64,000 nucleotides of DNA, taken from assembly GCF_026155325.1 (NCBI RefSeq), contig NZ_JAPFPW010000003.1:62001-126000 (forward strand). Reading direction: 5' to 3'. This document shows positions 34,822 through 43,010 of this stretch, one piece after another. The stretch is from Desulfobotulus pelophilus. Lineage in GTDB: Bacteria > Desulfobacterota > Desulfobacteria > Desulfobacterales > ASO4-4. Every line of letters starts with the position of its first letter. Within the stretch, counting starts at the first letter, position 1. The translations under genes and the position numbers were made by a program. Below the pieces are notes generated by a model. It ran no database searches. It saw only the letters and a program-made list of their open reading frames with translations, and was not told where the DNA came from.

Positions 34822-34857
34822 CACTGTATCATATGGTATCTTGATACAGTGCTTTTT
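34822..34857 (+). terminator. Orphan intrinsic terminator or operator-like palindrome
   Basis: CACTGTATCA (34822-34831) pairs perfectly with TGATACAGTG (34842-34851) and is followed by CTTTTTTC on the plus strand. No plus-strand gene ends here; the nearest upstream CDS is on the other strand. The GTATC core repeats inside the loop, so a regulator-binding site is an alternative reading. Confidence 0.5.
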
Positions 34858-35121
34858 TCTTGTTATTTCAAAAGCAAACTCCTGATAAGAGCATTTATTC
34901 ACTCTGCGCGTCACAGATGGTCGGTGAGAAAAAAACAGTGAGAAAAGGATGGCTTCCGCAGAGAAGAAGCCCCATCACCCTTGTGGCTGGTAAGAGACAT
35001 TGCTGTGGCATGAATCATGAATAGGTGAAAAAACAAAAAGTACTGACTGGATGTTGCAAGTCGGCAGAGGCGTGTTACAGTATTCCAATACAGTCAGCCC
35101 CAGAGCGGCGCTTGGAGACCA

Positions 35122-35328
35122 ATGGTGAAAGCCTGTAATGAAAACATAGAAAAAACCCTTGTACTGGCTGATCAGATGCTGGCCCTTGCGGATAAGGGAG
35201 ATGAGGAACGCGAAGATGTCGGCTGTGGTGTACTCTATGGTATACTCAGAGACACGGGCTACAGGCTGAAGCAGCTTGCGGAAAAGGAAAAAGCATCCCA
35301 TATGTTCAAGGGAAGCTGGCCGGACTGA
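35122..35328 (+). CDS. Small conserved protein of unknown function
   Basis: This 68-residue acidic helical protein (EREDVGCGVLYGILRDTGYRL region central) has GGAG five bases before ATG. It has one Cys, no membrane segment and no metal motif. Its position 75 bases ahead of desulfoferrodoxin on the same strand suggests co-transcription with the oxygen-defence genes. I infer no function. Composition and ribosome site support it as a real gene. Confidence 0.65.
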   Translation: MVKACNENIEKTLVLADQMLALADKGDEEREDVGCGVLYGILRDTGYRLKQLAEKEKASHMFKGSWPD

Positions 35329-35403
35329 GGGGATGGATACTTGTTTTTTATGGCATCACACAGTAAATAGTAATAACAACGGAATCGGAAAAGGAGTGTA
35401 TGC

Positions 35404-35784
35404 ATGGTTGCAAGGCTTGATGTTTACAGATGTGAGGTTTGTGGGAATGTGGTAGAAGTTATGCATGGCGGTAAGGGAGATCTTGTATGCTGCGGTCAGC
35501 TCATGGTGCATCTGACGGAGAATACGGTGGATGCGGCCAAGGAAAAACATGTACCGGTGATTGAGCGGATTCCGGGAGGTGTAAGGGTTGTGGTTGGCAG
35601 TGTTGAGCATCCCATGGTGGAGAAGCATTATATTGAATGGATTGAGGTTATCGCGGACAACCGGGTTTATCGTAAGGACCTTCAACCCGGCGAAAAGCCG
35701 GAGGCTGTTTTCATGATGGAAGCGGAAAGATTTGTCGTTCGTGAATACTGCAACCTCCATGGCGTATGGAAAGCTGACGGCTGA
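35404..35784 (+). CDS. dfx: Desulfoferrodoxin (two-iron superoxide reductase)
   Basis: This 126-residue cytosolic enzyme reduces superoxide to hydrogen peroxide using electrons from rubredoxin. The N-terminal desulforedoxin-like centre I has Cys10, Cys13, Cys29 and Cys30. The catalytic centre II has His49, His69, His75, Cys116 and His119, the full His4-Cys set and the same spacing as class I enzymes of Desulfovibrio. AAGGAG precedes ATG 35404 by seven bases; an overlapping out-of-frame ATG lies at 35400. The gene leads the oxygen-defence run, with a rubredoxin-like gene next. Only minor start ambiguity remains. Confidence 0.96.
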   Translation: MVARLDVYRCEVCGNVVEVMHGGKGDLVCCGQLMVHLTENTVDAAKEKHVPVIERIPGGVRVVVGSVEHPMVEKHYIEWIEVIADNRVYRKDLQPGEKPEAVFMMEAERFVVREYCNLHGVWKADG

Positions 35785-35883
35785 ATGTTGCTTTTACGAT
35801 GAATCATGCGTAACGGTTTCATGGCTGCATCCGTTTTACTGAAATCGCGGACAATCTCTTTAAAAAAAGAAAGGATCCCTGCT

Positions 35884-36039
35884 ATGACCCAGTGGAAATG
35901 CAGCGTCTGTGGCTATCAGATGGAAGCTGAAACGCCTCCCAATGAGTGTCCTTCCTGTAAGAAAACCTGCGAATTCCTCGATAATACCTGCTATACACCG
36001 GATTGTGAGGGTGCCGGTAAGGATGATAGAATTCGCTAA
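35884..36039 (+). CDS. Rubredoxin-like small Cys-rich protein
   Basis: This 51-residue protein starts at ATG 35884 with AAAGGAT eight bases upstream. CSVCG (Cys6, Cys9) and CPSC (Cys22, Cys25) form a shortened rubredoxin-type or zinc-ribbon site, resembling the C-terminal domain of rubrerythrin. Three extra Cys residues (29, 36, 41) follow, which ordinary rubredoxins lack. It may carry electrons between rubredoxin partners or bind a second metal. It sits between desulfoferrodoxin and cydA, and a hairpin follows its stop. A longer frame upstream has no ribosome site. Confidence 0.8.
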   Translation: MTQWKCSVCGYQMEAETPPNECPSCKKTCEFLDNTCYTPDCEGAGKDDRIR

Positions 36040-36045
36040 TGGACG

Positions 36046-36067
36046 GAGCTCCGGGATGCCGGAGCTC
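36046..36067 (+). terminator. GC-rich stem between rubredoxin-like gene and cydA
   Basis: GAGCTCCGG (36046-36054) pairs perfectly with CCGGAGCTC (36059-36067) around a 4-base loop. No T tract follows, so it may be an mRNA processing or stability element, or a partial terminator separating dfx from cydAB. Confidence 0.45.
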
Positions 36068-36122
36068 TAACAAGAGCCGGGGCCATACAGGTTCCGGCCT
36101 GTCTCTGTAAGGAGGAGACTCC

Positions 36123-37460
36123 ATGGATGTGGTCCTGCTTTCACGGTTGCAGTTTGCAGCAACCACCATGTTTCATTTTCTTTTTGTTCCCCTCACACTG
36201 GGGCTTTCCATTCTGGTCGCATGGATGGAAACCCGTTATGCTCGTACAGGAGATGAAGTCTATCTCCGCATGACTAAGTTCTGGGGGAAGCTTTTTCTCA
36301 TCAACTTTGCCGTAGGGGTGGTAACAGGCATCACCCTTGAATTTCAGTTTGGCACTAACTGGTCCCAGTATTCCGCTTATGTGGGGGATATTTTCGGATC
36401 ACTTCTGGCCATAGAGGCCACAGCAGCTTTTTTTCTGGAATCCACCTTTATCGGGATCTGGATTTTCGGATGGAAGCGGCTCTCCGCTAAGGCGCATGCA
36501 GGGGTCATGTGGATGGTGGCCATAGCCGGCAATGCGTCGGCCATATGGATTCTTATCGCCAATGCCTGGATGCAGCATCCCGTAGGATACACTCTTCGTG
36601 AATCCTTTGGTGGTCAAAGAGCTGAAATTACAGATTTCATGGCGGTAATCACTCAGAAGTTTGCGTGGCTGACCATTATGCATACCATTGCCGCCAGCAT
36701 TGTGCTGGCCTGTTTTTTTGTTATGGGTATCAGTGCATGGCATCTTTTACGAAAGCAGCATGAGGAGGTGTTTACCCGGTCTTTCCGCATGGCTCTGGTG
36801 CCGGGTTTGATTTTTTCTCTTTTTGTGGCCATACAGGGCGATTTTCATGCCGTGGATGTGGCCCACACCCAGCCAGCCAAAATGGCAGCCATGGAGTTTC
36901 ACTGGGAAACCCAGCCGAATGCACCCAGCTATCTGTTTGCATGGCCGGATCCCGAGGCAGAAAAAAACAGTATAGAAATTGGTAAAATTCCGGGCATGCT
37001 GAGTTTCCTCATCCATCATGATTTTTCCACTCCTGTGACAGGTTTAAAAGATATTCCAAAGGATGAACGGCCGCCCATTGCCCTTGTCGGCATGGCCTTT
37101 CGTGTTATGGTGGGGCTCGGTGCCTATTTCATCATTGCCTGCAGTATCGGGTGGTTTTTCAGAAAACGCCTGCAGGAGAAAACCTGGTATCTGAAGATGA
37201 TGCTCTGGTCCATTCCCCTTCCCTATATTGCCACCCAAGCCGGATGGCTGGTTACGGAAGTGGGGCGGCAGCCATGGATTGTTTACGGATTGATGAAAAC
37301 ATCCGATGCGGTGTCGCCGATATCCACCGGGCAGGTGGCTACCAGTCTTGTGGCTTTTATCGTGGTATATGGTCTTCTGGGCCTTGCCGGGTTTACCATG
37401 ATCGCTAAAAAAGCGATGAAGGGTCCCGATCTGCCGGAAGCAACGGAAACAAAGGCCTGA
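36123..37460 (+). CDS. cydA: Cytochrome bd quinol oxidase subunit I
   Basis: This 445-residue integral membrane subunit, with about nine helices, holds the three hemes and reduces oxygen to water with electrons from quinol. The N-terminal SRLQFAATTMFHFLFVP contains the conserved His18 heme ligand. The GRQPWIVYG motif near residue 385 and a short quinol-loop region mark it as the short Q-loop type. AAGGAGGAG precedes the ATG. cydB follows 38 bases downstream. In an anaerobe this high-affinity oxidase removes oxygen, in keeping with the surrounding superoxide and oxygen reductases. Confidence 0.96.
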   Translation: MDVVLLSRLQFAATTMFHFLFVPLTLGLSILVAWMETRYARTGDEVYLRMTKFWGKLFLINFAVGVVTGITLEFQFGTNWSQYSAYVGDIFGSLLAIEATAAFFLESTFIGIWIFGWKRLSAKAHAGVMWMVAIAGNASAIWILIANAWMQHPVGYTLRESFGGQRAEITDFMAVITQKFAWLTIMHTIAASIVLACFFVMGISAWHLLRKQHEEVFTRSFRMALVPGLIFSLFVAIQGDFHAVDVAHTQPAKMAAMEFHWETQPNAPSYLFAWPDPEAEKNSIEIGKIPGMLSFLIHHDFSTPVTGLKDIPKDERPPIALVGMAFRVMVGLGAYFIIACSIGWFFRKRLQEKTWYLKMMLWSIPLPYIATQAGWLVTEVGRQPWIVYGLMKTSDAVSPISTGQVATSLVAFIVVYGLLGLAGFTMIAKKAMKGPDLPEATETKA

Positions 37461-37498
37461 TAACAACGCCGCGGATGCGGACTGGGAGGACATCATCT

Positions 37499-38515
37499 AT
37501 GGAACTGCAGGTCATTTGGTTTTTTATATGGGGCTTGCTCTGGGCCGCCTTTTTCATGACAGACGGTTTTGATCTGGGGGTGGGAACCCTTTATCCCTTT
37601 CTGGGAAGTGATGAAACGGACAAAAGAAAAATGATCAATGCCATCGGCCCGTTGTGGGATGGCAATGAAGTGTGGCTGATCACGGCCGGCGGGGTAACTT
37701 TTGCTGCCTTTCCTCTCGTTTACGCCACCATGTTTTCCAGTCTGTACACACCTCTGATGTTCATTCTTTTCGGGCTGATCATCCGGGGAGTGAGTTTTGA
37801 ATTCCGTGGGCTTTCCGACAGTGCGCTGTGGAAAAAGACCTGGGATACCTGTATTTTTGTGGGCAGCTTTGTTCCGGCCCTTCTTTTTGGGGTCGCCTTT
37901 GCCAATATCTTCATGGGGCTTCCCATCGATGGCGAGGGTATTCTGCATGGTAACCTCTTCACCCTTCTGAACCCTTACGGCATCATGGGTGGAGTGCTGT
38001 TTGTTCTGCTTTTTATGCAGCACGGGGCCTTGTGGCTCTGTATCCGGACGGAAGAAGGGCTGCAGCAAAAGGCCATTCAAACGGCCCGCATGCTCTGGCC
38101 CGTGGCACTTTCCGTGCTGGCGGTTTTTGTGATTGCCAGCTGGTTTTATACGGATCTGTATGCCAACTATCTGGCTATGCCCCTGCTCTTTACGGTTCCC
38201 GTTCTGGCGGTGGCTGCCTTTATCGGTGCCCGGATTTTTCTGGGAAAAGGCCGTTATTTTCCGGCATGGGGTATGAGCGCGGCGGGTATTGTGGCCACAA
38301 CCTTTTTTGGTATCATTGGCCTTTTTCCCAATCTGTTCCCTTCAAGTCTGGATCCGGCTTATAGCCTGAATGCCATGAATTCGGCTTCCAGCCCTCTGAC
38401 TCTGACCATCATGCTTTGGGTTGTGGTCTGCCTGATTCCGCTTGTTATTGCCTATCAGGCTTGGGCTTACTATACTTTCCGCTTCAAGGTGGAAAAGGAA
38501 GATTTCACCTATTGA
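37499..38515 (+). CDS. cydB: Cytochrome bd quinol oxidase subunit II
   Basis: This 338-residue membrane subunit partners CydA. It begins MELQVIWFFIWGLLWAAFF and carries the conserved MTDGFDLGVGTLYPF and GPLWDGNEVWLITAGG stretches of CydB, with about eight transmembrane helices. GGGAGGA lies about nine bases before ATG 37499; an upstream frame extension lacks a site. No small cydX-like or cydCD genes are adjacent. Rubredoxin follows after 94 bases. Confidence 0.96.
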   Translation: MELQVIWFFIWGLLWAAFFMTDGFDLGVGTLYPFLGSDETDKRKMINAIGPLWDGNEVWLITAGGVTFAAFPLVYATMFSSLYTPLMFILFGLIIRGVSFEFRGLSDSALWKKTWDTCIFVGSFVPALLFGVAFANIFMGLPIDGEGILHGNLFTLLNPYGIMGGVLFVLLFMQHGALWLCIRTEEGLQQKAIQTARMLWPVALSVLAVFVIASWFYTDLYANYLAMPLLFTVPVLAVAAFIGARIFLGKGRYFPAWGMSAAGIVATTFFGIIGLFPNLFPSSLDPAYSLNAMNSASSPLTLTIMLWVVVCLIPLVIAYQAWAYYTFRFKVEKEDFTY

Positions 38516-38609
38516 AAAGAGATGAAGGTCTGTCTGTGGGGATTCAGGGGAAGGAACGGGGCCTCTTGTCCGCAGTGAAGACAATCATAATTAAAAAAAG
38601 GAGTATGTC

Positions 38610-38765
38610 ATGAAGTATGTATGTGATGTATGCGGGTGGGAATATGACCCTGCAGAAGGTGACAGCGAAGGCGGCATTGCGCCGGGAACGGTTTTTGCCG
38701 ATCTTCCGGAAGACTGGGTCTGTCCTGTCTGTGGAGCGGGCAAGGATCAGTTTTCTGCTGCTTGA
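38610..38765 (+). CDS. Rubredoxin
   Basis: This 51-residue electron carrier has a single Fe(Cys)4 centre. Cys5/Cys8 (VCDVCGW) and Cys38/Cys41 (VCPVCGAGK) show the classic spacing, with the conserved aromatic and Pro core ([15 protein letters not shown]). AGGAG lies seven bases before ATG. In sulfate reducers rubredoxin donates electrons to superoxide reductase and to rubredoxin:oxygen oxidoreductase. Both genes are close by, the latter 309 bases downstream. The gene is short and easily missed, but the motif pair leaves little doubt. Confidence 0.96.
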   Translation: MKYVCDVCGWEYDPAEGDSEGGIAPGTVFADLPEDWVCPVCGAGKDQFSAA

Positions 38766-39074
38766 ATGCAACGGATAGAACCCTTTTTCAGTTCCCGCCG
38801 CATGATATCGTGGAGTCAGGACCGAAGCAAAGGCCGGTTCTGTTTGTTACAGGGCGTATTACTCCGCTTTTTGCCCTGTGAAACCGCCTGCACTGGCCGG
38901 TTCAGTGTTCTTGCTGGCTTCCGTGTGTGGCCGATCTGAAGAGTGGATTGTTGCAGGGGGGGGCAGAATAGTTGCTTTCCTCCGCTGTCTACCAAGAAAC
39001 CGGGTTTTTCGTCCTGAAAAGCCCGGTCATTTCTTCCGTTTTTCTCTCCTTCTGATTCATGATAAGGAAACAAT
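38766..39074. other. Gap between rubredoxin and flavodiiron oxidase
   Basis: This 309-base stretch has no supported gene. Two inverted repeats are visible: ACAGGGC with GCCCTGT (about 38850-38881), and ACCGGG (38999-39004) with CCCGGT (39022-39027). Neither has a clean T tail. Either could end the rubredoxin transcript, so the flavodiiron gene may have its own promoter. Confidence 0.4.
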
Positions 39075-40277
39075 ATGCGACCCGTTGAAATTGCACCTAA
39101 TATTTTTGAGGTTGGCGTAAGGGATTGGAACATAAGAGATTTTCATGGTTATTCCACACCGGCAGGCACCACCTACAATGCCTTTCTTATCCGTGGAGAA
39201 ACCAATGTGCTCATTGATACGGTGAAAGCAGAGTTCACCGAAGAGCTTCTGGCCAATATCCGAGCGGTTATGGACCCTAAGGATATTGATATTGTGGTCA
39301 GTAATCATACGGAAATGGATCATTCAGGTGGTCTTCCCCGCGTCATGTCCGTGGTGGGTGAGGACAAGCCCCTTTACTGTTCCAAAATGGGAGCTAAGAA
39401 TCTGGCCCGCCATTTCCATCAGAAGTGGAACCTGAAAGAGGTCGGTTCCGGAGAAGAGCTTGCCATCGGCTCCGGGCGTACGCTGATGTTTTTGGAAACC
39501 CGCATGCTGCACTGGCCGGATTCCATGTTCACCTATCTGAAGGAAGAAGGCATTCTGTTTTCCAGCGATGCCTTTGGCCAGCACTATGCGGGCAGCGAGG
39601 TTTTTGACGACCAGATGGATATTTCCGAGCTGCTTTTTCATGCAAAAAAATATTATGCCAATATTCTTTTGCCCTTTTCGTCCCTTATCACAAAATTACT
39701 GAAGTCTGTTGGAGACATGGGACTTCGGCTCAACATGGTCTGCCCGGATCATGGTATTCTCTGGCGTAAAGATCCTGCGGTGATTCTTGAGGCCTATGAA
39801 CGGTGGAGCCGTCAGGAAACATTGGACAAGGCTGTGGTGATCTACGACACCATGTGGCATTCCACGGAAATGATGGCCGATGCCATTGTGAGCGGACTGG
39901 TGGAGGCCGGTGTTACCCAGGTGCGTCCCATCAGCGTACGCAAATCTCACCGTTCGGATATTATGACAGAGATTATGGATGCAAAGGCTGTCCTTGTGGG
40001 TTCGCCAACCCTGAACAACCAGATTTTCCCCGCACTCATGGATGTGCTGACCTATATGAAGGGCTTAAAACCTCAGGGTAAAATTGCCGCGGCTTTCGGC
40101 TCCTACGGCTGGAGCGGAGAGGCTGTGAAGCTTTTGAATGCGGAGCTTGCGTCCATGGGCTTTGAGCTTCCCGAAGAAGGTATCCGTGTGCAGTATGTCC
40201 CGGAGCATGATCAGCTCACCCTCTGTCACGGACTGGGAAGGCGCATTGGGCTGAAGATCCTGGGCAAGGAGGCCTGA
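39075..40277 (+). CDS. roo: Flavodiiron protein, rubredoxin:oxygen oxidoreductase type
   Basis: This 400-residue cytosolic enzyme reduces oxygen to water (or NO to N2O). The metallo-beta-lactamase half holds the di-iron ligands His78, Glu80, Asp82, His146, Asp165 and His226, which match Desulfovibrio gigas ROO almost position for position. The C-terminal flavodoxin domain begins near residue 255 (VVIYDTMWHSTEMMA) and contains the FMN loop GSPTLNNQ and GSYGWSG. There is no fused rubredoxin domain; the separate rubredoxin upstream is the likely donor. AAGGAAA precedes ATG. Its TGA overlaps the ATG of the following ferredoxin gene. Confidence 0.95.
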   Translation: MRPVEIAPNIFEVGVRDWNIRDFHGYSTPAGTTYNAFLIRGETNVLIDTVKAEFTEELLANIRAVMDPKDIDIVVSNHTEMDHSGGLPRVMSVVGEDKPLYCSKMGAKNLARHFHQKWNLKEVGSGEELAIGSGRTLMFLETRMLHWPDSMFTYLKEEGILFSSDAFGQHYAGSEVFDDQMDISELLFHAKKYYANILLPFSSLITKLLKSVGDMGLRLNMVCPDHGILWRKDPAVILEAYERWSRQETLDKAVVIYDTMWHSTEMMADAIVSGLVEAGVTQVRPISVRKSHRSDIMTEIMDAKAVLVGSPTLNNQIFPALMDVLTYMKGLKPQGKIAAAFGSYGWSGEAVKLLNAELASMGFELPEEGIRVQYVPEHDQLTLCHGLGRRIGLKILGKEA

Positions 40278-40468
40278 TGGGAGACTATGCAGCGGAAGTG
40301 GATCTTGTTACCTGCATTCGCTGTGGTATCTGCGTGGAACTCTGCCCGGAGGTCTTCGGGTGGAGTGCCACAGGCAGTTTTGTGGTGGTGCGGGAAAGCG
40401 GTGTGATACCCGATTGCCTGGAGGAAGCCATCAGAAACTGTCCTGCGGACTGCATCCGAGCTCGCTAG
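40277..40468 (+). CDS. Single-cluster [4Fe-4S] ferredoxin
   Basis: This 63-residue protein has Cys13, Cys16 and Cys19 plus a distant Cys55 followed by Pro, the ligand set of one [4Fe-4S] cluster. Cys23 and Cys47 correspond to the disulfide pair of Desulfovibrio gigas ferredoxin I. Its start overlaps the flavodiiron stop (TGATG), so the two are translationally coupled. That suggests the ferredoxin supplies or receives electrons for the oxidase, which is inference. Confidence 0.93.
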   Translation: MGDYAAEVDLVTCIRCGICVELCPEVFGWSATGSFVVVRESGVIPDCLEEAIRNCPADCIRAR

Positions 40469-40493
40469 TTTCAGAACATTCAATGGAGGCATC

Positions 40494-40841
40494 ATGCAGA
40501 AAACAGCCCTTTTTGTTTTTAACGGGGATCCCATGTGTTTCATCCATGTACTGCTTAACGGACTGGACATGCATGAAAGGGGGGATGAGGTGGCACTGGT
40601 TCTGGAAGGTTCATCCACGGCCCTGATCCCTGAGCTGGAAAAAGAAGCTCATCCCCTTCATGCTTTATGGAGAAAAGCCCTGGACGCAGAGATTGTAGCC
40701 GGAGCCTGCAGAGCCTGCTGTAGTAAAATGAAAGCTCTGCAGGCAGCGGAAAAGGCCGGGCTCAGCCTTTTGGATGACATGGCCGGTCATCCGTCCATGA
40801 CGGCCTTCCGGGACGGAGGGTATACTCTGCTGACTTTCTGA
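40494..40841 (+). CDS. Small cytoplasmic protein, possibly DsrE-like
   Basis: This 115-residue protein has GGAGG four bases before ATG. The N-terminal ALFVFNGDPMCFIHVLLNGLDM and EVALVLEG strands suggest the alpha/beta fold of DsrE/DsrF-like sulfurtransferase relatives. A CRACC motif (about residues 72-76) lies where such proteins can carry a reactive Cys. I hold the family assignment loosely. It follows ferredoxin by 25 bases and precedes the HEAT-like gene by 17, in the same operon. Confidence 0.65.
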   Translation: MQKTALFVFNGDPMCFIHVLLNGLDMHERGDEVALVLEGSSTALIPELEKEAHPLHALWRKALDAEIVAGACRACCSKMKALQAAEKAGLSLLDDMAGHPSMTAFRDGGYTLLTF

Positions 40842-40858
40842 TGAAGGGAGCCTGATCC

Positions 40859-41521
40859 ATGGACCGAAAGGCGTTGAAGGCCCATGTCCTTGCCTGTCTT
40901 GAGATGGAGGACGGTGCTGCCATGGAAGTACGGTTGGCCGCCCTGTCGGGTCGAAGGGCGGCAGGGCCTTTGATCGGGGCGTTATGTCACAGGGAGTCCC
41001 GTGTATTCTGGGCAGCGGTAAGGGGCCTGGGGGCTGTGGCTGAAGGGCTTTTTGATTCGGACTCTGAAGGGGTTCGATGGATCATGCGCAGGCTTATCTG
41101 GATGCTGAATGATGAGTCCGGTGGCATGGGATGGGGCTGTGGTGAGGCCATGGGAGAGATTATGGCCCGCATACCGAAGATGGCCCATGAGTATCACAGA
41201 ATTCTTTGTTCCTACATGGACCCGGATGGTAATTTTCTGGAGAATCCCCTGCTGCAGAGAGGGGCTCTCTGGGGCCTTGCCCGTCTGGGGGAAGCCTCTC
41301 CCTTTTTTGTCCGCGATCTGAACGGTTTTCTTGACCACTATCTTTCATCGGAAGATCCTGCCATTGTAGCTCCCGCTCTTTTGCTGGCGGGCATGCTGAA
41401 TGATCCTGCCCATAAAGAAAGCCTTACCAGACTTCTCAGTGATGAAAGACGGTTTTCCCTCTACCGGGAAGGCCGTTTTGTGTCTGTTGTCATTGCAGAG
41501 CTTGCCGCAAAGGCTTTGTAA
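40859..41521 (+). CDS. HEAT-like repeat protein, DVU0298 type
   Basis: This 220-residue all-helical cytosolic protein has alpha-hairpin repeats: VFWAAVRGLGAVAE, GWGCGEAMGEIMARIPKMA, LLQRGALWGLARLGE and a later LLLAGMLNDPAH repeat. It resembles the DVU0298 family of sulfate reducers, though that name is from memory. Such folds mediate protein contacts. AAGGGAG lies eight bases before ATG. It appears to be the last gene of the oxygen-defence run, with the efflux operon starting 110 bases on. Confidence 0.68.
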   Translation: MDRKALKAHVLACLEMEDGAAMEVRLAALSGRRAAGPLIGALCHRESRVFWAAVRGLGAVAEGLFDSDSEGVRWIMRRLIWMLNDESGGMGWGCGEAMGEIMARIPKMAHEYHRILCSYMDPDGNFLENPLLQRGALWGLARLGEASPFFVRDLNGFLDHYLSSEDPAIVAPALLLAGMLNDPAHKESLTRLLSDERRFSLYREGRFVSVVIAELAAKAL

Positions 41522-41630
41522 TGAAGCAAGGGGACGTTCTTGTTGCCGTGGGAGAGAGGTCTCCAGCCGTGTATCGGCAGATAGTGGACCATGCCCGGTT
41601 TCAGTCTGGAAATCCATAGGAGGAGAGGTA

Positions 41631-43010
41631 ATGAAAACATGGTTCTGGCTGCCTTTGGTTGTGGCTTGCATGGCCGTGAACGCAGGGGCCGGAGATGGAT
41701 TATCTGACGTCTTTCCGGCCCCGGTCCCTCTGCCGGTTCCGGATCGGGTTTTCTCTTTGAGAGATGCCGTTGCCATGGCAAAGGAGGGAAATCCGGATAT
41801 GGTGGCGGCACAGGCCAGAATCAGGGAGTCGGAGGCAGTCTTCATGGAAGCCGGTGCCGGATTATGGCCCCGTATGGGCCTTTCTTTGACCTGGACAGGG
41901 GGAGATGCCCCCAGCTCTTACCTTTTTTCAACCATTGATCAGCGCCGCCTGCCCCAGAATGTAAATTTTAATGAACCTGGCTCCTTTCGGAATACCGAAG
42001 CCATGCTCTGGGGAGAAATGCGGCTGTTTAATGGCGGACGTACGAGGTTGTTCAGGGAAATGGCTGCCTTGGGCAGCAGAGAAGCTTCCCATGCCAGGGA
42101 TAATGTGGAAAATCATCTTGTTGCTGCTGTGATCGATGGATTCTATCGGGTAAAGGCAATGGAAGATTTTCTTCTGATTGCAGAAGAAGCTCTGGCTTCG
42201 GTTGCCCGCCAGCTGGAGGTGATGACAGTACGGTATGAGGGGGGCAGCGTGCTGAAGTCGGATCTGCTTTCGATGGAAGTGAGGCTGGCGGAGGTGATGG
42301 AAGAAAAGGTGATGAGCGGGAGCAGGCTTCGGGTTGCCCGGGCCGCTCTGGCAGCCCTCATGGGTTTTTGTCCCGGCGAGGGAGTGCGGATTGGAGATGC
42401 GGATTTTCGTCTTCCCCTGTTGCCCACAGATGGTGAAAATGCCATGGCTCTTGCGATGAAGCACCGTGCGGAGCTGAAAGCTGTGGCCCTTTCCATGGAG
42501 CGTTCCCGCAGGGCAGTAAGGGCGGAGCAGCTGCGGATTCTTCCCACCCTGGATCTTCAGGCTCGCTATTGGCATGATGACAGGGATTGGGATTTTGACA
42601 GGAACAGGGAGAACTGGGATCTTTCGCTCAGGGCCAACTGGGAGTTTTTTGACGGTTTTTCCAGACGAGCGGGCAGGCAGGGAGCCGAAGCCCGTGAGGC
42701 GGGTGAAGCGGCAAAGGCCAGAAACCTGCTTCTGTATATCCGCCAGGATGTGGAAGAGGCTCTTTCCGATGTGGTCGGTTCGGATACCCGTTATGAAGTG
42801 GCCGCCAGAGGAGTCATTATGGCTAAAGAGTCGCTGGAGCTGGTGCGCAGGCAGTACGGAGGGGGAGCGGCAACGGTGACCCGCTACCTGCAGGCGGAGC
42901 TGGATCATAACCGCGCTCAGGTCCGGAAAACAGCTGCACTGTATGACCGTGAAAGGGCACGTGCCGATCTGGCAAGGGCGCTGGGACTTCTGGGCGGGGA
43001 GGGGTTTTAA
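41631..43010 (+). CDS. TolC-family outer-membrane efflux protein
   Basis: This 459-residue exported protein has a signal peptide at about residues 1-19 (ending NAGAG). Two OEP repeats are built of long amphipathic helices (SLRDAVAMAKEGNPDMVAAQARIRE start and REARAEG-like heptads) with short beta strands between. It forms the trimeric outer-membrane channel of a tripartite pump. I start at ATG 41631, which has GGAGGAGAGG just upstream; the much longer upstream frame overlaps the HEAT-like gene and has no site. The stop TAA shares one base with the ATG of the adaptor gene. Confidence 0.9.
   Translation: MKTWFWLPLVVACMAVNAGAGDGLSDVFPAPVPLPVPDRVFSLRDAVAMAKEGNPDMVAAQARIRESEAVFMEAGAGLWPRMGLSLTWTGGDAPSSYLFSTIDQRRLPQNVNFNEPGSFRNTEAMLWGEMRLFNGGRTRLFREMAALGSREASHARDNVENHLVAAVIDGFYRVKAMEDFLLIAEEALASVARQLEVMTVRYEGGSVLKSDLLSMEVRLAEVMEEKVMSGSRLRVARAALAALMGFCPGEGVRIGDADFRLPLLPTDGENAMALAMKHRAELKAVALSMERSRRAVRAEQLRILPTLDLQARYWHDDRDWDFDRNRENWDLSLRANWEFFDGFSRRAGRQGAEAREAGEAAKARNLLLYIRQDVEEALSDVVGSDTRYEVAARGVIMAKESLELVRRQYGGGAATVTRYLQAELDHNRAQVRKTAALYDRERARADLARALGLLGGEGF

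Larger units (their letters stand above)
34648..35121. other. Gap with two plus-strand terminator-like hairpins
   Basis: This 474-base stretch has no supported CDS. It carries two terminator-like stems on the plus strand (34720-34745 and 34822-34857) with no plus-strand gene upstream of them, suggesting a small RNA or leader. It must also contain the promoter of the minus-strand gene at 34647 and of the small gene at 35122. Confidence 0.45.
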
